Assembly: GCA_026387845.1 (NCBI GenBank)
Contig: JAPLKX010000274.1
Span: 1 to 9,128, forward strand
Direction of reading: 5' to 3'
Length of the DNA: 9,128 bases
Source: Candidatus Hydrogenedentota bacterium
GTDB taxonomy: Bacteria; Hydrogenedentota; Hydrogenedentia; Hydrogenedentales; SLHB01
The first letter of the stretch is position 1, and each line of letters begins with the position of its first letter. Under the pieces are notes generated by a model. It worked only from the letters and a program-made list of their open reading frames with translations. It ran no database searches and had not been told where the DNA came from. Of the stretch, positions 4,521 to 9,128 are shown one piece after another. The translations under genes and the position numbers were made by a program.

Positions 4521-6664
4521 GAAAAACAAATGTACTGACAACGTTTGCAGTCGCAACATTTGTTTTCATCCAGTCCGTGAATGCACTGGCCGCTGCCGAC
4601 GAACCGTCCGCTACCGACGAACCCGCCGCCAGACAGGCCGCCATCCGCGCCGCCATACAAAACCTCCTGGCAACCGTAGACGTTTACGCCGCTTCCGAAA
4701 AACCGCGCCTCGGCAAACGGGCCGACGGAACCCTCGAATTCTTCGGCGCCCCGCCCGGCGCACCCGCACGCCTCGACCCCGCTCTCGCATCTGCTCCGCC
4801 CGAAGAAAAAGCCCTCGCCTTCCTCAACCTGCACGCCGCCGCGTTCGGAATTGGTCACGCTGACACCACCTTCGAGGTCATACGAGTCAAGACCCGTGAG
4901 GGAAATACCAGCGTAAGGCTAGGTCAAAGTTACTCCGGCCTACCCGTCGTGTGCGGCCAAGTGGCGTTCCTCCTGAACCAAGATGGCGTTCTGGCCATAG
5001 AAGCGGACATCATGACCAAAGAAAGATACCAGGATCGCGCACCGATCCCCCTTCAGCCAGTCGTGAGTCCAAGCGAAGCGGAAGAAATGGCGGTCTGCGC
5101 CGTCGTAGACAGCCTTGCAAATGGGGAGGCGAGCGTGGCGGGAGTCAAAGGCGATGGCGATGTGGCTGTTTTGTCGAATGCGACGCTTGTTATCTATGAC
5201 CCTGTCGTTGTTGGAAATGCGGGCAATCCTCACTTGGCTTGGCGCGTAATAGTCGGGGATGCAAATCGACAAATACCTTTGTATCAAATCGTCAGTGACG
5301 CCATGGCTGGAGAGTTACTGAAGATGGTGCCACTGGTGTACTCCGCTCTGGATAGAGAAATATGGGGAGATGGTATTATTCGTTTTGAAGGAGAGGATCC
5401 TGTGAATCCCGATCTCTACCCGGGAGTTAATGAGTGTTACGACATTTTGGGGTATGCGTATGATTACTTTTATTCCAACTTTGGGCGTGACAGTGTGGAT
5501 GACAATGGCTTGACCCTGATAGCAGAGGTGAGAGCGGTTTACGATGGGGCCTGTTGGGGATCTATTTGTGAGGACCAGCCGCCTGGGGTTATTGGGTGCA
5601 TGGAAGGCCAGTTTCCCTTTAACGGCATCGTTTTACTCGAGCCGGATTTCGTGGTTGACGACGTTCTTGGCCACGAGTATGGCCATGGTGTCGACCATTT
5701 TGAAGAAGGGGTCTGGTTCAGTGGTGAGCCTGGGGCCATCGACGAGCACTTGGCCGATGTCTGGGGCGAGTTGTTCGACTTGGAGAACGGCTATGGCGAG
5801 GATTCTTCAGGAGTGCGATGGCGGCTGGGCGAAGAACTGTCCGGCTTTCAAGTCCACGCCGTAAGCTGTCCCGGAGAGACATACTACAGCCCACCGTTTA
5901 GATATATGGACGATCCCCCATTGATGTGCTCTCCCGACCGAATGCACCATGAGTATTACTTCACCACTGACGAACCAAGTTACCTAAATGACTGGGGTGG
6001 GGTACACTCAAATAACGGGGTTGGCAACAAGCTCTGCTATCTGCTCACGGACGGTGATACGTTTCGGGACAGATACATCTACGGGATGGGCATCACCGAC
6101 GTGGAAGACCTGTATTATTACGTTGTCTCCCACGGGCTCCTTACGTCGGCGATGTCCTACACGAACCTTTACAACGCCTTGGGGCAAGCGGCAATAGGCC
6201 TCAACATGTCGACCGCCGACCGGAAGAATATCGAGGAGGCTTGCCGCGCGGTCGAGATTCGCCCAACCAAATCTGTCGCGTTTCGAAATAGCGCGGGCGC
6301 AACGCTCGCACAACTAACGGATGGTGGAGACTTGATTCTGATTGGTGGCGATCTGTTGACTAATCAGACGATCACCCCGTCTCCGACCACGCGCGAGTTG
6401 ATTATCAAGACCGCAAGCGGAACAATTCTTGCCCTGCTCGACACATCGACCGGCGATTTCAGGTTGAAGGGGAAGCTTTATGAGGAGGCGGTCTCTCCTA
6501 CGCCACCGGCAAAGTGCTTTGTTGTGAAACAGGACACGACGGCTGTTTCGTTTATTACATCGAGCAACTGGACGAATGCCACACTCGAGCCCACTTATCC
6601 CTACACGGTTCCGGCTGGAAGCTTGATTCTGACCGGGCATGTGGTTTCAGTAGACGAGGAGTGA
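4517..6664 (+). CDS. Secreted M4 (thermolysin-family) zinc metalloprotease with repetitive C-terminal module
   Basis: A 715-residue preproprotein. Order: signal peptide (about 1-25, cleavage at A-L-A/A); low-complexity Ala/Pro segment; FTP/PepSY-type propeptide to about 270, recognisable by A-L-A-F-L-N-x-H and by G-L-P-V-V-C-G-Q-V; M4 catalytic domain about 275-580; C-terminal module about 584-710. The zinc site is complete: H386-E387-Y-G-H390, then E410 in G-A-I-D-E-H-L-A-D, with the same 24-residue H-to-E spacing as thermolysin H142/E166. The catalytic His is H497 in G-G-V-H-S-N-N-G. F-G-R-D-S-V-D-D-N-G matches the start of the thermolysin fold. The usual N-A-F-W and Y-G-D-G motifs are changed (G-A-C-W-G, C-M-E-G) and several extra Cys are present, so calcium binding and disulphides differ. 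The C-terminal module has three strand-like repeats ending E-P-T-Y-P-Y-T-V-P-A-G-S, shared with the ORF at 7995. It should be an extracellular endopeptidase, perhaps surface-held. Family call very secure. Confidence 0.93.
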   Translation: MRKTNVLTTFAVATFVFIQSVNALAAADEPSATDEPAARQAAIRAAIQNLLATVDVYAASEKPRLGKRADGTLEFFGAPPGAPARLDPALASAPPEEKALAFLNLHAAAFGIGHADTTFEVIRVKTREGNTSVRLGQSYSGLPVVCGQVAFLLNQDGVLAIEADIMTKERYQDRAPIPLQPVVSPSEAEEMAVCAVVDSLANGEASVAGVKGDGDVAVLSNATLVIYDPVVVGNAGNPHLAWRVIVGDANRQIPLYQIVSDAMAGELLKMVPLVYSALDREIWGDGIIRFEGEDPVNPDLYPGVNECYDILGYAYDYFYSNFGRDSVDDNGLTLIAEVRAVYDGACWGSICEDQPPGVIGCMEGQFPFNGIVLLEPDFVVDDVLGHEYGHGVDHFEEGVWFSGEPGAIDEHLADVWGELFDLENGYGEDSSGVRWRLGEELSGFQVHAVSCPGETYYSPPFRYMDDPPLMCSPDRMHHEYYFTTDEPSYLNDWGGVHSNNGVGNKLCYLLTDGDTFRDRYIYGMGITDVEDLYYYVVSHGLLTSAMSYTNLYNALGQAAIGLNMSTADRKNIEEACRAVEIRPTKSVAFRNSAGATLAQLTDGGDLILIGGDLLTNQTITPSPTTRELIIKTASGTILALLDTSTGDFRLKGKLYEEAVSPTPPAKCFVVKQDTTAVSFITSSNWTNATLEPTYPYTVPAGSLILTGHVVSVDEE

Positions 6665-6672
6665 GCGCTCAC
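6661..6672. promoter_or_regulatory. 12-base perfect palindrome GTGAGCGCTCAC, LacI-type operator-like
   Basis: A perfect inverted repeat spans the protease stop codon and the start of the 35-base gap before the lectin-like gene. Its sequence equals the core of the idealised symmetric lac operator, with the central CpG typical of LacI/GalR-family sites. As RNA it could form only a tight hairpin with no loop room, so a protein-binding role is more plausible. No LacI-family gene is in the window, and chance occurrence is possible. Confidence 0.3.
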
Positions 6673-6699
6673 GTGACAAACTGCAAACGGAGGCCCACG

Positions 6700-7986
6700 A
6701 TGAAGCTGTTACTTAGCGTGCTATTGGTAATAACGACCATGCTCACTGTGCCGTGGGAAGCGTTCGCGGACGCGCAGACAATCGATTTTTCATCCATCAT
6801 GGGATGGATTTATCGGAACGACTGGGCCGCTATTGACGTGCCCGCCCTCGACGACACCTATGAAGGCGGATTGGGTATTCCCGATGTCGAGGAGTTCGAA
6901 TTGCTCAGTTTGATCCTGGCCGACCCCGCTTTTCCGAGGCACGAGGAAATACACGCGGCTTTCAATACCAACGTCGGCCTCTGCCGCGCAGCCATGAACC
7001 CAATGGCTCTGGGACTGACGATATCCCCGATCGAGACGGGACCAGGGGCGCGTCAGCCTGTTCCCAATACCGAGCCGCAGGAATACTATGGGGCGGACGG
7101 GCTGATGAGCGCATACGTGCTTCTCGGGGAATGGAATTTCTATTTGGACTTCTTGGACTGGATGCCTTTTGAAGCGTCGATTCCAGCAAGTCATGAAGGC
7201 TACTTTTTGATTCCGGATCTCAGCATGTGCGGCGATATTGACGGAGACGGCGTATCAAATGCCAACGAATACTGGGCGGCGAGTCCGCATTCGTTCGCGC
7301 ATGCCATTAATCCTGCCGTGGCGGTTGCGGGCTGCGCGTGGAACGTTTGGGCCTGCTTGGGCGAGCCTGAGAGCAACGCGCGGTTCTGGTATATGCCTTC
7401 GACGCAACGCGTCTACTACATGCCATCTGTTCCGTTGACGTGGGCAGAGGCCACCAATTACACAATTGCCTACCCGTGTTTGGTTGAAGTTCCCGTTCAG
7501 CTTTGCACTATCCGAAATCAAGAGGAGAACAGTTTTATTCATTTGAACATAACGAAGGAGAGGTCGGTTTGGATTGGCTGTACGGACGCGGGCCGCGACA
7601 TCGGCCACGCTGCGCCAAATCCCGAAGACTGGTACTGGCTCAGCGATCCTACCCAAAGTCCTATGACGTACACAAACTGGTTCACCGACCGGCCGAACGG
7701 CGTGAATGGCGCTAAAGACGTGGCCATCATGGATCCCTATGCCTGGCGGGACGTGAGTGAGTTCACCGGCGATCCGCCCGAACCGTCCCGGTATTTTGGT
7801 GTCTTTGAACTAGGCGCTACTTATCCGGACGAAGACGCAAACGGGGCGCCGGATGCGTTTGAGGATAAGGACGGCGATTTACTGCCGGACGGATTCGTCG
7901 CGCCTGAGAACGAAGGCGAGGGTGAAGGTGAGGAAGGCGAGGGAGAGGACGAAGGCTTGCCGCCGGGTTGTTTCTGCCGCTGCTAA
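6700..7986 (+). CDS. Exported C-type-lectin-like domain protein with Ca-binding loops and acidic linker
   Basis: A 428-residue protein. ATG 6700 follows GGAGG at a seven-base spacing and begins a signal peptide (K-L-L-L-S-V-L-L-V..., cleavage near A-F-A/D). Residues 30-175 match no family I recognise. D-I-D-G-D-G-V-S-N-A-N-E-Y at 179-191 is an EF-hand/dockerin-like calcium loop. Residues about 226-372 form a C-type lectin-like domain: T-W-A-E-A, an L-C-T-I-R-N-Q-E-E-N-S-F-I block, S-V-W-I-G-C-T-D, W-Y-W-L-S-D, Y-T-N-W and P-N-G, W-R-D-V, ending F-G-V-F-E. A second calcium-type stretch (D-E-D-A-N-G... D-K-D-G-D) follows at 377-395, then a Glu/Gly linker (403-419) and a G-C-F-C-R-C end. Proteins with this linker and Cys motif usually continue into a membrane segment serving as a sorting tail; here TAA comes first. 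It probably binds a carbohydrate or protein ligand outside the cell. It sits 35 bases after the protease and is likely co-transcribed. Confidence 0.82.
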   Translation: MKLLLSVLLVITTMLTVPWEAFADAQTIDFSSIMGWIYRNDWAAIDVPALDDTYEGGLGIPDVEEFELLSLILADPAFPRHEEIHAAFNTNVGLCRAAMNPMALGLTISPIETGPGARQPVPNTEPQEYYGADGLMSAYVLLGEWNFYLDFLDWMPFEASIPASHEGYFLIPDLSMCGDIDGDGVSNANEYWAASPHSFAHAINPAVAVAGCAWNVWACLGEPESNARFWYMPSTQRVYYMPSVPLTWAEATNYTIAYPCLVEVPVQLCTIRNQEENSFIHLNITKERSVWIGCTDAGRDIGHAAPNPEDWYWLSDPTQSPMTYTNWFTDRPNGVNGAKDVAIMDPYAWRDVSEFTGDPPEPSRYFGVFELGATYPDEDANGAPDAFEDKDGDLLPDGFVAPENEGEGEGEEGEGEDEGLPPGCFCRC

Positions 7987-8012
7987 AATAAACGGTGACT
8001 GTCCCTATTTAC
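7987..8012. repeat. Possible REP-like remnant at the junction before the orphan module ORF
   Basis: The stretch from AAAATAAAC through GGTGACTGTCCC to TATTT resembles, from memory, short interspersed REP-type sequences found next to RAYT (Y1 transposase) genes. Only a weak AAATA/TATTT pairing is visible here and there is no second copy in the window. Its position, directly between the end of the lectin gene and the start of an orphan domain, fits an insertion or recombination joint. Confidence 0.25.
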
Positions 8013-8432
8013 ACAATCAAGGGGTCGACCGGGAACCATCTCGTTTCGATCGATTCCGAGGGGAACCTCGTCATGGAAGGCAGCCTGACGGAAGCGGCGT
8101 CAGCCGCCCAATTGGATCCGACCAGCGGGAACGAGTTCATGATCCGGGACAGCGCTGCGGACGAGATCTTCCGGAGCGACTCGTCTGGGAATATGTACAT
8201 CAAAGGCTCACTCTACGAGAGGGTCGGCGCGGATCTCGATGCCGTTACGGTGCAGTCGCTGCGGGTCAAGGACAGCACGGGGGACACCGTCGCGCTGGTG
8301 AATTCCCAATCCTTTACCAATTCCGGGATTGAGCCGACATGGCCTTACACGGTGCCTGCCGGAAGCGTGATCCTGCCAGGCAGGGCCTTCGTCGGCGCTG
8401 ACCCGGACCGCGACTCAAGCCAAGGGGTGTAG
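7995..8432 (+). CDS. Orphan C-terminal module, probable fragment of a lost secreted protein
   Basis: A 145-residue frame whose only early start is GTG 7995, without a ribosome-binding site, and no signal peptide; an in-frame TAA at 7989 closes it upstream. From about residue 4 onward it is collinear with the C-terminal module of the M4 protease. It has three repeats of about 30-45 residues, with cores such as G-N-L-V-M-E-G-S-L and G-N-M-Y-I-K-G-S-L-Y-E (the latter versus G-D-F-R-L-K-G-K-L-Y-E in the protease). It closes with E-P-T-W-P-Y-T-V-P-A-G-S-V-I-L. Divergence at nucleotide level shows this is not a recent duplication. It lacks any catalytic domain, so I interpret it as the 3' remnant of a protease-like or other surface protein gene whose front was deleted near 7990. 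A genuinely small cytoplasmic protein is less likely. It ends with TAG. Confidence 0.6.
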   Translation: MTVPIYTIKGSTGNHLVSIDSEGNLVMEGSLTEAASAAQLDPTSGNEFMIRDSAADEIFRSDSSGNMYIKGSLYERVGADLDAVTVQSLRVKDSTGDTVALVNSQSFTNSGIEPTWPYTVPAGSVILPGRAFVGADPDRDSSQGV

Positions 8433-8555
8433 GGTTCATGCAATGAAGTTGATCTTGGAGAAAAGCACATTGGAAGGTAGGCGAACATAGTTTGGTTCGG
8501 TGCGCCGGCAACGGCTACGCGTACCGGCCACCACAGAACTAAAGGAGATCTTGAA
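8433..8555. other. Gap with ribosome-binding site for the next gene
   Basis: A 123-base gap. It ends with AAAGGAGAT (8541-8549), the strongest Shine-Dalgarno match in the window, seven bases before ATG 8556. No clear terminator or promoter was found in it. Confidence 0.5.
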
Positions 8556-9002
8556 ATGAAGAGAAATGTTTTCTGCGCCGGCTGCGCGATCTTCCTTATG
8601 GGTCTGATCGCGGCCTGTGTTGTCCCAGCAGAGGATATCGAAGAACCTGAACTGTACGTGGTCGACGGTCAATTCGGAAAGATACCCTGGTATCTGAATA
8701 AGAGCGCGATTGGGATTCGATTCGAGGAGGGCGTTTCGCCGGATGAGCGGGCCGCCCTTGTGGCTACGGAACCCATCCTGGATGCTTCCTTGGAATGGGA
8801 ACTGCTGCCGCGGTATGACACCTATGTCGTCGGCGTCCGTCCAGACACGACGGGCGCCGCCATATGGGACACCCTGGATCGGCTTTCTGCGGCCGCGGAA
8901 GTATACTACGCCACCCCCGTCATCGAGGAGCGGCCGGGCTTCCGCGCAGTAGTCATGAACAAATTCAGCGTGACGATACCGCTGACTACGCCAGAAGAGT
9001 AG
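8556..9002 (+). CDS. Propeptide-like exported (lipo)protein, interrupted by an in-frame TAG
   Basis: A 148-residue product from ATG 8556, with a strong ribosome-binding site. The N-terminus has a Lys/Arg start, a hydrophobic core and I-A-A-C at the end, a possible lipobox, followed by an acidic segment. The rest is a paralogue of the protein encoded at 4203: E-L-Y, G-K-I-P-W-Y-L-N, I-G-I-R-F-E-E-G-V-S-P-D-E-R-A-A. Here it continues through Y-D-T-Y-V-V-G-V, a helix, and V-Y-Y-A-T-P-V, which is the end of a fervidolysin-type S8 propeptide fold as far as I can judge. A second copy of the same unit begins with N-K-F-S-V-T-I-P-L-T-T-P-E-E and is cut by TAG at 9000-9002, though the frame continues beyond. 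Such units normally precede a protease catalytic domain, which would lie to the right of the window. Confidence 0.7.
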   Translation: MKRNVFCAGCAIFLMGLIAACVVPAEDIEEPELYVVDGQFGKIPWYLNKSAIGIRFEEGVSPDERAALVATEPILDASLEWELLPRYDTYVVGVRPDTTGAAIWDTLDRLSAAAEVYYATPVIEERPGFRAVVMNKFSVTIPLTTPEE

Positions 9003-9128
9003 GTGCTTGCCCTGAACGAGGAGAACCACGTGCTCGTCACGAAAAGGTGGGACTTGAGGGTTATCGAACGAATCGAGTATTCCTTGATGGTGACGAAAGC
9101 ATCGGGCCTCAACGCCCTGTTCATGGCT
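9003..9128 (+). pseudogene. In-frame continuation of the propeptide-like gene after TAG, runs off the window
   Basis: Directly after the TAG the same frame stays open for 42 codons to the window end and reads as coherent protein (V-L-A-L-N-E-E-N-H-V-L-V..., later S-G-L-N-A-L-F-M-A). Aligned with the first propeptide-like unit, T-P-E-E-stop-V-L-A-L falls on S-P-D-E-R-A-A-L, so the stop replaces a residue inside the domain. A CAG (Gln) to TAG change would explain it with one transition. The downstream part is either silent, translated by readthrough, or the stop is an error in the sequence. Confidence 0.6.

Noticed and set aside
4310..4858. 182-codon minus-strand frame rich in Gly, Cys and Glu
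   Set aside because: It is the complement of the propeptide-like gene and the low-complexity start of the protease, whose family is certain.
9000..9002. Organism-wide reassignment of UAG to an amino acid
   Set aside because: TAG ends mazF at the family length, and the long intact genes contain no internal TAG, so a genome-wide recoding is not supported.
8436..9029. Open 197-codon frame on the - strand
   Set aside because: The + strand here carries a gene with a strong ribosome-binding site and a paralogue in the window. The minus frame shows no recognisable family and no start signal.

Overview
The window looks like an accessory stretch of a Gram-negative, moderately GC-rich bacterial chromosome. 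The exported proteins, the Glu/Gly-rich linker before a Cys-rich tail, and the exported S74 protein resemble those of uncultured Hydrogenedentota or PVC-type lineages. That taxonomic guess is from memory and has low confidence. There are no tRNA or rRNA genes, no CRISPR array and no complete transposon.

Left part (1-768, + strand): the last codons of a MazE antitoxin, a complete MazF toxin, then a MNT-type nucleotidyltransferase. The natural N-terminus of the nucleotidyltransferase sits in another frame. Only 14 codons of its expected HEPN partner remain, so this is a toxin-antitoxin island that appears partly decayed. Next (791-2143, - strand) is an exported beta-propeller protein of the DUF3748/YidR family, facing the toxin-antitoxin genes. 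A roughly 500-base gap (2144-2641) holds divergent promoter candidates and a 12-base palindrome.

Right part (2642-9128, all + strand): a run of exported or surface protein genes. They are (a) a fibre-like protein with ten-residue repeats and a C-terminal S74 intramolecular chaperone, broken by two -1 frameshifts; (b) a 46-codon small ORF; (c) a shortened protease-propeptide-like protein overlapping by 4 bases (d) an M4 thermolysin-family metalloprotease with all active-site residues and an unusual repetitive C-terminal module; (e) a C-type-lectin-like protein with calcium-binding loops and an acidic linker; (f) an orphan ORF made almost only of the C-terminal module of (d); (g) a second, longer propeptide-like protein, paralogous to (c), interrupted by an in-frame TAG and running off the window end.

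The main message is modular shuffling and decay of secreted proteins. Two genes carry the propeptide-like domain, two carry the same C-terminal module, and several genes are truncated, frameshifted or stopped, while the large protease, lectin and propeller genes are intact. No clearly new defence or metabolic system is visible. The most distinctive feature is the shared C-terminal module with its closing motif (E-P-T-aromatic-P-Y-T-V-P-A-G-S), which could be a surface-attachment or assembly domain.
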